DNA from: FEN-1297 sp963834015
GTDB taxonomy: Bacteria; Bacteroidota; Ignavibacteria; Ignavibacteriales; Ignavibacteriaceae
DNA: 64,000 nt
Assembly (NCBI GenBank): GCA_963834015.1
Contig: CAWIAG010000004.1
Span: 248,001 to 312,000 of the forward strand
Reading direction: 5' to 3'
A program made the position numbers and the translations under genes. The notes under the pieces were generated by a model, which was given only the letters and a program-made list of their open reading frames with translations, was not told where the DNA came from and made no database searches. Each line of letters opens with the position of its first letter. Position 1 is the stretch's first letter. Of the stretch, positions 8,653 to 17,786 are shown piece by piece.

Positions 8653-11010
8653 ATGTTTATAAATAATATTCTAACATTTTTAAGGGATATTAAAAATAAT
8701 AAGCTGTTCAATTTCATTAATATTTTCGGGCTTTCAATAGGGTTTGCATGTTCAATAGTATTACTCGCTATTATATTGCATTTTTTGAGCTTTGATAAAT
8801 TTCATAATAACAGTAATTATATTTATCAAGCTTTTAGCAAACATACCGATGCGGGCAATTCTTTCTATTCGGTGTCGAATTCTTATATGGTGGGAAAAAC
8901 CTTATTAAATGATATTCCGGAAATCAAGAACACTGCTTCAGTAAGTTTTCCTAACGAATGGCTGCTAATTTCAGGTAATAAAAAATTTAAAGAATCAGGC
9001 AGGTATGCAGATCCATCCATATTTTCAATCTTTACAATCCCAATACTCGGAAAATTATCAAGCAATGCATTTAATGGAATAAATTCAATATCAATTTCCG
9101 AATCTTTGGCAAAAAAATATTTTGGAAGCCCGGCTGCAGCTTTAGGAAGAATATTACTTCGCCATGACTCTAATTCCGATATAGAATTATCAATTAGTTC
9201 GGTGTTTCAAGATATGCCGGGTAATTCCGTTCTAAATTTTAATTTTCTGATGCCGATGGATCTTTATATTAAAAATAATCCTGCAATAACGAGTTGGGGA
9301 GACAGAGAATTTGTCACTTATATACAGGTTCATAAAAATGTAAATATCGATGAATTAAATAAAAAATTAAGAGGATTTATTCAACTCCAAAATAAATATG
9401 ACAAAGATGAGTTAACGCTGTCTAAATTTGATGAGCTATTGCTTAATTTTCCAGGATCGCATGATATAGGGTATATTGTTATCTTTGTTTTGACTCTAAT
9501 AGGCGCAGGCATTTTAATAATAGCAAGTGTAAATTTCATAAATCTTTCCACTTCTCGGGCTTCAAAAAGGGCTAAGGAAGTTAGCATCAGAAAAGTTGTG
9601 GGCGCAAATCGAAGTTCACTGATAATAAAATTCTTCAGCGAATCCATATTTACGGCAATCCTCGCGGCCATATTATCATTATGCCTTGCTGAAGGTATGC
9701 TTCCCTTAATAAATAATAGCTTTGGAGGGTATGTACATTTTCAGATACCTTTTAACAATTATTTCTTTTTAAGCTCCTTGATTCTAATTGTTCTGTTAGT
9801 TGGCCTGGGCGCCGGTGCATTTACTGCTTTCTTTCTCTTTTCTTTTTCACCGGTTTTAATTAAAAATGGAAGTATTCCGGGATTAGGCAAAAAATATTTA
9901 TCTAAAAAATATCTGCTTGTTTTCCAGTTCGTTATTTCTACAATTATGATCTTTTCATCCTTGGTAATTTATAGACAAATTTCTTATATAAAGAACAAAG
10001 ACCTTGGTATAAATATTAACCATATAATAAAATTTGAAATATCAAAAAATATAAAAGAAAAATTAGAACCATTTAAAAATGAAATGAATTCATTAACATG
10101 TATCAAAAGCTTCACTTTTTCAGATGATAATCCGGTAGAAATGATGATTTCATCTTCGAGTCCAAAATGGGATGGTAAACCTGAGGGAATGAACAATTTC
10201 ATAAATCTATGCAGGGTAAGTGATAAATTTTTATATACTTTTAATATTAAGCTTATTGAGGGCAAAGATATTGATGATCTAAGTTCACAAGGCAAAAATA
10301 ATTTCCTGATAAACGAAAAAATGGTAGAGTTGATGGGTAAAGAAAATCCTATTGGCGAAAGATTATCATTTAATGGAATGAACGGGCATATTGTCGGAGT
10401 AGTTAAAGATTTTAATATGGGTAATCTTATGCAGGGAATAATGCCTGTAGTTATTTATAAAAATAATGAGAACTTGAATTATTGTTTTGTTAGAACCCGT
10501 GATGGAGAATTGCCAAAAACAATTAGTGTATTGAAAGATTTATACGGGAAATATGAAAAAGTTGCACCTTTTACATACACATTCCTGGATGAAGATTTTG
10601 TAAAGTCTCATTTTTTTGTGGATATAGCAGGGAACTTAGTTAATATATTTGCGGTAGTGTCGATTTTGATTTCATGCCTCGGTTTGTTTGGCTTAACAGC
10701 ATTTATAATTGAACAGAGAAGGAAGGAAATAGGAATACGAAAAGTTCTCGGCGCTTCTGTAATCTCCATCCTCTCGATGGTATCAAAAAACTTTGTTTAT
10801 TTGGTAATAATCGCAAATATCATTGCATTGCCAATAGGTTATTTCTTAATGAGTAATTTTTTAAAAATATTTGCATATAGGACCGAAATAGGCCCCTGGC
10901 TTATTTTTTCCGTGGTTGGTTTCGAAATAATATTAGCATTAATTACTATTAACTATCATTCAATAAAAATATCGATTTCAAATCCCGTTGAGTCATTAAG
11001 AAATGAATAA
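8653..11010 (+). CDS. MacB/FtsX-type ABC transporter permease
   Basis: The last member of the array, 785 residues: short cytoplasmic N-terminus, TM at ~18-42, a periplasmic domain, FtsX helices at ~270-415 (KEVSIRKVVGANR), a TM near 425, a second periplasmic domain (INEKMVELMGKENPIGE, IVGVVKDFNM) and a C-terminal FtsX domain (KEIGIRKVLGAS) ending NPVESLRNE. AAAGGAGG precedes ATG 8653. The spacing and shared direction of all five genes suggest co-transcription, though the long repeat-filled spacers leave room for internal promoters or processing. Family assignment is firm, function open. Confidence 0.93.
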   Translation: MFINNILTFLRDIKNNKLFNFINIFGLSIGFACSIVLLAIILHFLSFDKFHNNSNYIYQAFSKHTDAGNSFYSVSNSYMVGKTLLNDIPEIKNTASVSFPNEWLLISGNKKFKESGRYADPSIFSIFTIPILGKLSSNAFNGINSISISESLAKKYFGSPAAALGRILLRHDSNSDIELSISSVFQDMPGNSVLNFNFLMPMDLYIKNNPAITSWGDREFVTYIQVHKNVNIDELNKKLRGFIQLQNKYDKDELTLSKFDELLLNFPGSHDIGYIVIFVLTLIGAGILIIASVNFINLSTSRASKRAKEVSIRKVVGANRSSLIIKFFSESIFTAILAAILSLCLAEGMLPLINNSFGGYVHFQIPFNNYFFLSSLILIVLLVGLGAGAFTAFFLFSFSPVLIKNGSIPGLGKKYLSKKYLLVFQFVISTIMIFSSLVIYRQISYIKNKDLGININHIIKFEISKNIKEKLEPFKNEMNSLTCIKSFTFSDDNPVEMMISSSSPKWDGKPEGMNNFINLCRVSDKFLYTFNIKLIEGKDIDDLSSQGKNNFLINEKMVELMGKENPIGERLSFNGMNGHIVGVVKDFNMGNLMQGIMPVVIYKNNENLNYCFVRTRDGELPKTISVLKDLYGKYEKVAPFTYTFLDEDFVKSHFFVDIAGNLVNIFAVVSILISCLGLFGLTAFIIEQRRKEIGIRKVLGASVISILSMVSKNFVYLVIIANIIALPIGYFLMSNFLKIFAYRTEIGPWLIFSVVGFEIILALITINYHSIKISISNPVESLRNE

Positions 11011-11071
11011 ATATTTTACACAAAAAGAAATTTTTTAATAATAAATACAAATTTTAAATTGAGGACGTATC

Positions 11072-11263
11072 ATGAGCGATTTATGTATCCCGGTAAAAGA
11101 CTTCGGCGTTCAGGAAATTGCTGAAATCGAAATTAAGGTCGGCGATAGACTGACAAAGATAAATTTTAGAGTAGAATCTTTTAAATGGGATGATAACGGA
11201 TCCTCCCATGAAAAAAGAATTGAAAACCTGAAGAACGCAATTGAAAGCTATAACAAAAACTAG
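11072..11263 (+). CDS. Small hypothetical protein (63 aa)
   Basis: A short soluble protein that I do not recognise. It starts MSDLCIPVKDFG at an ATG preceded by GAGGA at suitable spacing, and it looks like a beta-rich N-terminal half (EIEIKVGDRLTKINFRVESF) followed by a charged helix (EKRIENLKNAIESYNKN). No signal peptide or TM segment is visible. It follows the permease array by 61 bases on the same strand and may be the last gene of that transcript. Support comes from the ribosome site and normal composition only. Confidence 0.6.
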   Translation: MSDLCIPVKDFGVQEIAEIEIKVGDRLTKINFRVESFKWDDNGSSHEKRIENLKNAIESYNKN

Positions 11264-11406
11264 GAACTTGTCCAGATTTATAATCCCCGCCCGGGTTCAA
11301 AATATATTCAGGCAATGTTCAGGCAGAGATTGATAAATTAAACTCTGGTTCACATTTACTGCACTTATGTAAATTTCAATGCCGGATTTAATAATTTATA
11401 TTGCCA

Positions 11407-12462
11407 TTAATGATATAATGCAATTATCTTTTCATGCACTTTTTTACTCTCAAACATTTCATTTAAAGCATATAATATTTTCCCTACGTTAATCCCTCTT
11501 TCTCCATCTAATGTACAAACTTTAGGATCACCCGGGCACTTTACACCGCAATAATAATTTTCAGGCAGGATTATCGTATTCCTGTTGCCTATAGGCCCCC
11601 ATAATTTAGGCGAGCAGGCCGTTAACGGGCAGAATACAGAAATGGTTCTTATCCCCAGCGCCGCGGCAATATGCATAGGCCCTGTACTTGAAGAAATCAG
11701 GCAGTCCAGAGAAGCAAAATTAACAATTGAATTTCTTAATCTTGCTCCCGAGTTTGGATATTCTACGCCGCTGATACTCTGCAATTGATTTGGGACCTCA
11801 TTGTCTGTGATAACTAATTGAAATTCATTATGGTTTTGAAGTCTTTTTATAAGTTGAAGATAAATTTCCGGTCTTAAGTTTGGCGCCGAATTTTTGCTTG
11901 TGCTGTTAATGCCAAGTAAATATTTATTTTCTTTTCTTGCTTTTATTCTTAATGCTGCAACCTGGTATCGTTCGGTTTCAGTTAAATAGATCTGCGGAGT
12001 TAAATCATTGGATTTAATTCCTATTTTTCTCGCCAAATCCATACAGTAATCAGCTTCATGGCGTAGCGGATGGTATTTATACCTGCTGACTCCTTTAACA
12101 AAAGTTATGAATTGATAAAATTTATGTCCTACGCCTATTCTCCGCCTGATACCGCAGCAAAATAACATGTAATTTATTCTTTTCGATGGTAATAACATTA
12201 ATGAATGAGTAAATCTGTAATTCCTGATTTCTCTAAGTTTTGCTAGAAAATTTTTAAATCCGGTTATAGGTATGTCATCATAAATAATTATTTTATCAAC
12301 GTAGGGATTATAAAGATAAACATCTTTAGAATAATTATTTACAAGCAAAGCTACAAAACTATCGGGCCACTTACTCTTAATTGCTCTCGGAATTGGGGTA
12401 GTCAGGACAACGTCGCCGATTCTGTCCTGCCTTACAATTAATATCCTTCTTTGTTTGCGCAT
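11407..12462 (-). CDS. Glycosyltransferase family 9 (heptosyltransferase-like)
   Basis: A 351-residue GT-B glycosyltransferase of family 9, the ADP-heptose:LPS heptosyltransferase family. The N-terminal motif ILIVRQDRIGDVVLTTPIP is the classic acceptor-domain start. The C-terminal donor-binding half shows SSTGPMHIAAALGIRTISVF and then CSPKLWGPIGN. A Cys pattern near the end (YYCGVKCPGDPKVC) is common in the family. It probably adds a sugar to lipopolysaccharide core or a related surface glycan at the inner face of the cytoplasmic membrane. It stands alone on the minus strand. The actual donor sugar is not determined by sequence. Confidence 0.9.
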   Translation of the reverse strand: MRKQRRILIVRQDRIGDVVLTTPIPRAIKSKWPDSFVALLVNNYSKDVYLYNPYVDKIIIYDDIPITGFKNFLAKLREIRNYRFTHSLMLLPSKRINYMLFCCGIRRRIGVGHKFYQFITFVKGVSRYKYHPLRHEADYCMDLARKIGIKSNDLTPQIYLTETERYQVAALRIKARKENKYLLGINSTSKNSAPNLRPEIYLQLIKRLQNHNEFQLVITDNEVPNQLQSISGVEYPNSGARLRNSIVNFASLDCLISSSTGPMHIAAALGIRTISVFCPLTACSPKLWGPIGNRNTIILPENYYCGVKCPGDPKVCTLDGERGINVGKILYALNEMFESKKVHEKIIALYH

Positions 12463-12769
12463 TCATTTTACCAGGGTATTTGCCTGTTTTGACCATAACC
12501 CGTTTAAATAGGTTTAATTAGAATTTGTGCTGAGGTCAACTCTTTGATCCAATATAGCATGATTTAACAATTTCATAATGTTTATAATATAATTTTATAG
12601 TTTTAGGTTTATAGAATTATTAACATTAATACGGATTTATTATATGCAGAACCGTTTGGAATATTATCCGGATTAAGATGCGTAGATTAAATGGGTTAAG
12701 GCGGATTTTATAAGATGATGTATCAAATGAATATAAGAGCCTAAAATTAAACCGTCATATCATATTTCG
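12463..12769. other. Gene-free spacer
   Basis: An AT-rich stretch between the pentapeptide-repeat gene and the family 9 glycosyltransferase. I see no convincing small gene, RNA or strong hairpin. It presumably holds the promoter of the minus-strand glycosyltransferase. Confidence 0.5.
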
Positions 12770-13390
12770 CTATTTTATGATTATATCAAACGAATTTAGC
12801 AGGGAAAGGGCATCCGGAAGTGAAAAAATTGTTTTTTTAAGTTTATTATTGTTCGGGTCAATTCTATAGTTAAGTGATTCTGATAAATCAGCATAAGATA
12901 AATTTGTTCGAGAAAATTTACTCCCCGAAAGGTCAGTATTGGTAAATACGGCTTTGGTTAAATCTGCTTCAGCAAAATCAACATTTTGCGCAGAGCATTT
13001 TATTATATTAGTAGATCGAAGGTCCATCCGGTAAAAAATACTGTTATCAATTTTACAGTCTATAAATTTGAAAGAACTGGGTTTGCTGATTTCCCTCCAA
13101 TCAACACCAACAGTTTTAGAACCTTTAAACGTGACATCTAAAAGTTTTGATCCCGAAATTCGGCATAAGCTTAAATCACACGAATGAAAAGTGCAGTTCT
13201 CAAATTCGCATGATATAAATTTGAATTTGAAAAAATTACAGGAAATAAACTTGCATTTGCAAAATTCTTTGTCCTTTAATTCCTTGTTCGTTAGTATGAG
13301 ATTCCTGAATTCTTTATCATTGTAAAATGCTTCATTTAATTCAACCGGTTTTTTTTCGTCTTGCTCTTCAAATAAAGATAAATCATTCAT
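12770..13390 (-). CDS. Pentapeptide-repeat protein
   Basis: A 206-residue protein with an acidic, charged N-terminus (SLFEEQDEKKPVELNE) followed by tandem five-residue repeats of the A(D/N)LXX type, visible as CKFISCNFFKFKFISCEF, FENCTFHSCDLS, VDFAEADLTKAVFTNTDLSG and FSRTNLSYADLSES. Such repeats form a right-handed quadrilateral beta helix. Members act as DNA mimics, scaffolds or proteins of unknown role. No signal peptide is seen, so it is probably cytosolic. It has no linked partner and lies in a low-density region with decayed genes. Confidence 0.85.
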   Translation of the reverse strand: MNDLSLFEEQDEKKPVELNEAFYNDKEFRNLILTNKELKDKEFCKCKFISCNFFKFKFISCEFENCTFHSCDLSLCRISGSKLLDVTFKGSKTVGVDWREISKPSSFKFIDCKIDNSIFYRMDLRSTNIIKCSAQNVDFAEADLTKAVFTNTDLSGSKFSRTNLSYADLSESLNYRIDPNNNKLKKTIFSLPDALSLLNSFDIIIK

Positions 13391-13683
13391 ATTTGTAATT
13401 TCTGTAATTCAATAATCAAATATCGATAATGTTTTGAAAATTTCGAAAAATTAATATAGTGCATTCTAACTTTATATAAATGATAGCAGTAACCGGGGAA
13501 TATTTCTTGTAAAGCGTAAATGGTAATTGAAATTCAATCAAACTAGAAGGAATATTAATCCTTATATATTATATTTCCAACCTTAATCAAACTTAATGTT
13601 TTAACTGCTTTATTTGTTTAATTATATCAAAAACGAAAAAATTATCACTGTTTAGTACGTAAATAAATAATAGGGAATTCAAT

Positions 13684-15097
13684 ATGAAAGTACAATACTT
13701 ACTCTTATCCCTTTTCTTTTTTCTGCCTTCATTATATGCTCAGCCGCAATCTTTAAGCAATCTTACTCAGGAACAAAAATTGTGGTTATCAAAGGCAAGT
13801 TTTTCTGAAAAAAACGGATGGATTTACCTTCATGTTACGGGAACACCTGCGGAGCGGGGTTTTCAACATGGGTATCTTCTTGCTAAAAATATTAAAGATG
13901 CAATCCGGATTCTAAGTGTCGAATGGAATTACCGGACTTCTATGGAATGGCAGTGGCTTGTAAAAAAAGCTGGAGAAATGTTCACTCCAAAAATTGATGA
14001 AGAAGATTTAGCCGAAATCGATGGCATTGTTGAAGGGATGAAAGCTGCGGGTGTTTTGACAAACAGGAATGAGATCATTGCTTTGAATGGAAATGTTGAG
14101 CTTGTTGATTATTGGTGGCCTTCTGTAAAAGATTCTTTGAAAGTAAATTCTATTGAACCACTGAAAGAATCTTGTAGTTCCTTTATCGCGACAGGCAGCA
14201 TGACGGCAGATGGAGGAATAGTTCTTGGGCATAATACAATGATTGGATATCAGGATCCGTTTTGTAATGTCATTATAGATATTCTTCCGGAAAAGGGTTA
14301 TGAAATTTTAATGCAAACAGCAGCCGGGTTGATTCATAGCGAAACAGACTTTTTTATAACCGGCGCTGGTCTTGTAGGTATCTGAAACAACAATAGGCGA
14401 TTTTTTCCCGTTTGATGAAAAAGGCGTACCGGAATTTTCTCGTATGAGGCATGCAACTCAATATGCTGGGTCAATTGATGACTGGTGTGAACTGATTCAG
14501 AAGGGAAATAATGGCGGCTATGCAAATGCCTGGCTGATAGGAGATATAAATACTAATGAAATTGCAAGGCTTGAATTAGGGCTAAAATACATCGGTTTTG
14601 AAAAGAAAAAGGATGGTTACTTTATAGGTTCTAATGTCGCGGAAAATTTGAAGATTTTAAGAATGGAAACTAAAAGCAATGAAACTAATATAAAATTGTC
14701 CTCCGTCGCCAGACGGTCTCGTTGGAAACAATTAATGAAAGAATATGCAGGTATAATAGATATAAATGTTGCTGAAAAACTTGAAGCTGATCATTATGAC
14801 CCATATCTTAATATTACCCGGCAGGATTGTCGTAACCTTTGTGCGCATTGGGATCTTGATCCGCAATTATCCGGCGAAGATAATCCATTCTCACCTGAAG
14901 GAACTGTAGATGGAAAAGTTGTGGATTCCAGGATGGCAAAGCAAATGTCTTTTGTAGCAAGGTGGGGCGCTGCATGCGGTACTGGTTTTGATGCAAAAAA
15001 ATTTCTTGATGAACACCCGCAGTATGATTGGATGAAAGACATTTTGAAAGACCGCCCATCAGAACCATGGACTGTATTTATAGCAAAGGAAAAATAA
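13684..15097 (+). pseudogene. C45-type autoproteolytic acyltransferase/hydrolase, single-base frameshift
   Basis: Two adjacent frames together encode one ~470-residue exported enzyme. The first (13684-14385) has a signal peptide (MKVQYLLLSLFFFLPSLYA), GTPAERGFQHGYLLA, and Cys164 in ESCSSFIATG, the expected N-terminal nucleophile after autocleavage, then LGHNTM. It stops at GLVGI. The second frame continues directly with SETTIGDFFPFDEKG and runs to 15097 with ANAWLIGDIN. Around 14374-14383 the bases GTAGGTATCT would read GTA GTA TCT if one G were removed, restoring V-V-S-E-T-T-I. This is therefore either a +1 frameshift mutation or a sequencing error. The family is related to phospholipase B-like and acyl-CoA:6-APA acyltransferase proteins. 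The substrate is unknown. Confidence 0.85.
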
Positions 15098-15173
15098 CAA
15101 TATATATATAGTGATTTCTTTAATTGACCATTTCGTATTGGACGGATTAAAGCACTTCGTCCTCAAATTTTAT

Positions 15174-15549
15174 TTATACAATTTTACATAGAATAACAGC
15201 GTTTTCATCTAATGAATAAATTGCGCACAGGCGGTGATATCCATCCGCAATTATTACTTTGCCATGTGTGGAATCCCTTACCAAAAGAATCGGTGAAAGC
15301 TTTTGCCCCGCTTCTATTTTTCGTTGATCTTTTTTCACTTCATCGTTGCTGATACCTAGTAGTGATAGCCCCGAAGCCCTGAAAATATCCTTCGATTTGA
15401 ATTCCGAAATTGGAACGTGCCTTAACTGCTCCACATACGAATTCAGCCGCAGATTCATCATATATTAAACTTAAATAAGATTTTGCCGCCGGGTAATCGT
15501 GTCCCTCCGATTCACTCAGCCATTTTATCTTGATTTTCTTCTTTGCCAT
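15174..15549 (-). pseudogene. ParB-like nuclease-domain protein, frameshifted
   Basis: Two minus-strand frames join into a ~125-residue protein. The upstream frame (from ATG 15549) gives MAKKKIKIKWLSESEGHDYP and YLSLIYDESAAEFV. The downstream frame (to 15174) gives EQLRHVPISEFKSKDIFRAS, LSPILLVRD, and VIIADGYHRLCAIYSLDE, the ParB/sulfiredoxin-like nucleotide-binding motif. The shift lies near 15430, where one extra base between GAATTCGTA and GTGGAGCAG breaks the frame. Family members of this size are intact single proteins of unknown function. This is either a true frameshift or a base-calling error, and it is the second such case within 1.5 kb. Confidence 0.8.
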
Positions 15550-15798
15550 GTCTGATTCTCCTGGGTTGCATTAAATATATGTTATAAAATTATAAAAAAT
15601 AAAATTAGCAAACTTTTCCCAATTTTATTTTAATTGCCTATTATAAACATTGCCCATTATAACCAGGTTCATAAATATTAATTCCGGCATAATAAACAAG
15701 ACTATGTTTGAAAAGCGAGTTTTTTATAAAAATATTTGGTTTAAACGCGGAATTTAAGCCCATTGTTTACATAGGCGAATCGTGAGTTTAAATAAAAC

Positions 15799-15828
15799 AA
15801 AAAAACCCAGTCAAAAGACTGGGTTTTT
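15799..15828 (-). terminator. Intrinsic terminator of the tRNA-Met gene
   Basis: On the minus strand the tRNA is followed directly by AAAACCCAGTC, a TTTT loop, GACTGGGTTTT and further T residues. The stem of about nine pairs with a U-run makes a textbook Rho-independent terminator. Confidence 0.88.
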
Positions 15829-15835
15829 ATCTTAG

Positions 15836-15908
<73 letters not shown>

Positions 15909-16070
15909 GTGTTTTTTCATTAAAAGCATCTAAATTACGTCTTACGACCAATTTTAGCTTACAAATATACTTATTAAGATTGGGACTGTCAACTTAATCA
16001 ACAAGAAGTGCGCAAATGTGGGAATCTACAAAGTTTATTAATACTAATTTTTCTCAACAATTCCGTCTTT

Positions 16071-16340
16071 TTAACCGTCTATATTGTTGAAGCTTGAAAT
16101 CATTCCGTCAATAACCTGTGACCTGGCATGAATTTCATTCAATTTCTGAATTATCCGGAGAATAGCCTTTCTCTTTTCTTCAATTGTATCTGTTATAAAA
16201 CTCCTGACTTCCGGAAGATTACATTCATCAAGCATTCCTTCATAGAAACGAACAATAGAAGCTTCTTTTCTTAAAGCTTCAGTTAGCATAGCGCATGTGT
16301 TCTTGCAAGCATGCTTACATTTAATTTCATGTTCTTTCAT
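16071..16340 (-). CDS. Small Cys-rich helical protein downstream of the 2-oxoacid oxidoreductase genes
   Basis: An 89-residue protein that I cannot name. The N-terminus carries a cysteine cluster (CKHACKNTCAM, with a further Cys in DECN), and the rest is predicted as amphipathic helices (LTEALRKEASIVRFYEGML, ITDTIEEKRKAILRIIQKL) resembling half of a ferritin-like or haemerythrin-like bundle with Glu/His. It starts 58 bases after the gamma subunit of the ferredoxin oxidoreductase on the same strand, so it is probably co-transcribed and may serve metal handling or oxidative protection of that complex. That role is inference from position and cysteines. Confidence 0.75.
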   Translation of the reverse strand: MKEHEIKCKHACKNTCAMLTEALRKEASIVRFYEGMLDECNLPEVRSFITDTIEEKRKAILRIIQKLNEIHARSQVIDGMISSFNNIDG

Positions 16341-16398
16341 ACTTTACCTCATTTTAATTCTTATAACCCAAGGCTCAAATGAATGTTTATTTGTTCAA

Positions 16399-16962
16399 TT
16401 AACTTATTGTCAACGAAAGCTCTTTAGCTAGTTTGCCGCCTAAAAGAAGAGCTTGCTCATTTAATGGAATTAAATGATGATGCCTTTCAGGTAATACTTT
16501 CTTTAATGCATTTAGTATATTTTCAATTTTTACAATTGGCCTTTTCTCCAGAAAAGCGCCTACCAAAATCATATTTGCAACTTGTTTTTTACCAAGTTTT
16601 TGTGCTTCATCATTCGCAGGAATGGATAATATTTCAATATCTGTTCGCGTTGGCAATTTAATTAAAGAAGATTTTTCATATAATAAAAAACCGTCCGGTT
16701 TAACTTTATTCTCAAATTTATCCAGCGATGGCTGATTCAATATTATTGCCGAATCAAACCTCGAAATTATTGGTGAACTAATTCTGACAGGCGAAACTAT
16801 CACTGTACAGTTTGCCGTTCCGCCCCGCATCTCCGGTCCGTAAGACGGCATCCAGCTAACTTCTTTCTGCTCTATCATCGCGGCATATGCAATAATGGAT
16901 CCCATGGAAAGAACTCCCTGGCCTCCAAATCCCGCAAAAATTATTTCATTTGCTTGCTGCAT
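16399..16962 (-). CDS. 2-oxoacid:ferredoxin oxidoreductase, gamma subunit
   Basis: A 187-residue protein with the gamma-subunit signature: IIFAGFGGQGVLSMGSIIA at the N-terminus, SWMPSYGPEMRGGTANCTVI and a KKQVANMILVGAFLE segment. In this enzyme family the gamma domain binds coenzyme A or helps close the active site in the oxidative decarboxylation of 2-oxoacids to acyl-CoA with ferredoxin as electron acceptor. It follows the beta subunit by 16 bases. Length is normal for a stand-alone gamma chain. Confidence 0.92.
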   Translation of the reverse strand: MQQANEIIFAGFGGQGVLSMGSIIAYAAMIEQKEVSWMPSYGPEMRGGTANCTVIVSPVRISSPIISRFDSAIILNQPSLDKFENKVKPDGFLLYEKSSLIKLPTRTDIEILSIPANDEAQKLGKKQVANMILVGAFLEKRPIVKIENILNALKKVLPERHHHLIPLNEQALLLGGKLAKELSLTIS

Positions 16963-16978
16963 TCCAAAATCCTTTAAT

Positions 16979-17776
16979 TTATTTTCCCTGCTTGTCGGGT
17001 TTGTTAGCCGGAACTCCCGGCACCTTTAAATCGCCTATAGGATATAAAGGAAACATATTTTCTTCAAGCCATTTGTTGCTTTCAAGCGGCGTCATCTTCC
17101 ATCCTGAAGGGCAATTTGAAACTACTTCGATAAAACATGTGCCCCGGTTAAGCTTCTGATATTCAAAAGATTTTTCTACTGCTTTTTTTAACTTTCTAAC
17201 TGCATTTACGGTGTGAACAGACTGTCTGGTAATGTAATATGCCCCGGGTAATTGAACTAACATATCCGTAATCTTTAATGGGTAACCCATCGTTTCATGG
17301 TTCCTGCCGTACGGCGATGTGGAAGTAACCTGGTTTAAGAGTGTTGTCGGCGCCATCTGGCCGCCAGTCATTCCGTATATCGCATTATTAATAAATATCA
17401 TCAAAAGATTTTCACCGCGATTTACTGTATGGATTGTCTCGGCTGTGCCTATGGCTGCTAAATCTCCGTCACCTTGGTAAGAAAAAACAAATTTATCAGG
17501 ATGTATGCGTTTTATCCCGGTAGCTACTGCACTTGCCCTGCCGTGAGCTGCTTCCTGCATATCAATGTTTAAATAACTGTATGCAAAAACCGAGCATCCA
17601 ACAGGTGCTACGCCGATTGTTTTATCTTGTATTCCCATTTCATCCACTACTTCCATCAAAACACGATGTACTACACTGTGTCCGCAGCCGGGGCAATAAT
17701 GAAATGGTGTGTCGGTCAATGTCGCAGGCTTTTTATAAACTATTTCAAATCCATTTTGATGTGTAACTTCTTGCAT
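16979..17776 (-). CDS. 2-oxoacid:ferredoxin oxidoreductase, beta (thiamine diphosphate) subunit
   Basis: A 265-residue TPP-binding subunit. Visible motifs are FHYCPGCGHSVVHRV near residue 27 (a Cys-containing start common to the family), VGCSVFAYSYLN, and the TPP/Mg motif GDGDLAAIGTAETIHTVNRG ending in NNAIYGMTGGQ. It pairs with the alpha subunit to carry the decarboxylation site. The genes are 10 bases apart. Substrate preference between branched-chain 2-oxoacids and 2-oxoglutarate cannot be settled from these motifs alone. Confidence 0.93.
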   Translation of the reverse strand: MQEVTHQNGFEIVYKKPATLTDTPFHYCPGCGHSVVHRVLMEVVDEMGIQDKTIGVAPVGCSVFAYSYLNIDMQEAAHGRASAVATGIKRIHPDKFVFSYQGDGDLAAIGTAETIHTVNRGENLLMIFINNAIYGMTGGQMAPTTLLNQVTSTSPYGRNHETMGYPLKITDMLVQLPGAYYITRQSVHTVNAVRKLKKAVEKSFEYQKLNRGTCFIEVVSNCPSGWKMTPLESNKWLEENMFPLYPIGDLKVPGVPANKPDKQGK

Positions 17777-17786
17777 TAACGGCCTC

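Noticed and set aside
1..11010. A CRISPR or satellite array in the permease spacers
   Set aside because: The repeats are few, irregular, adjacent to gene ends and without unique equal-length spacers.
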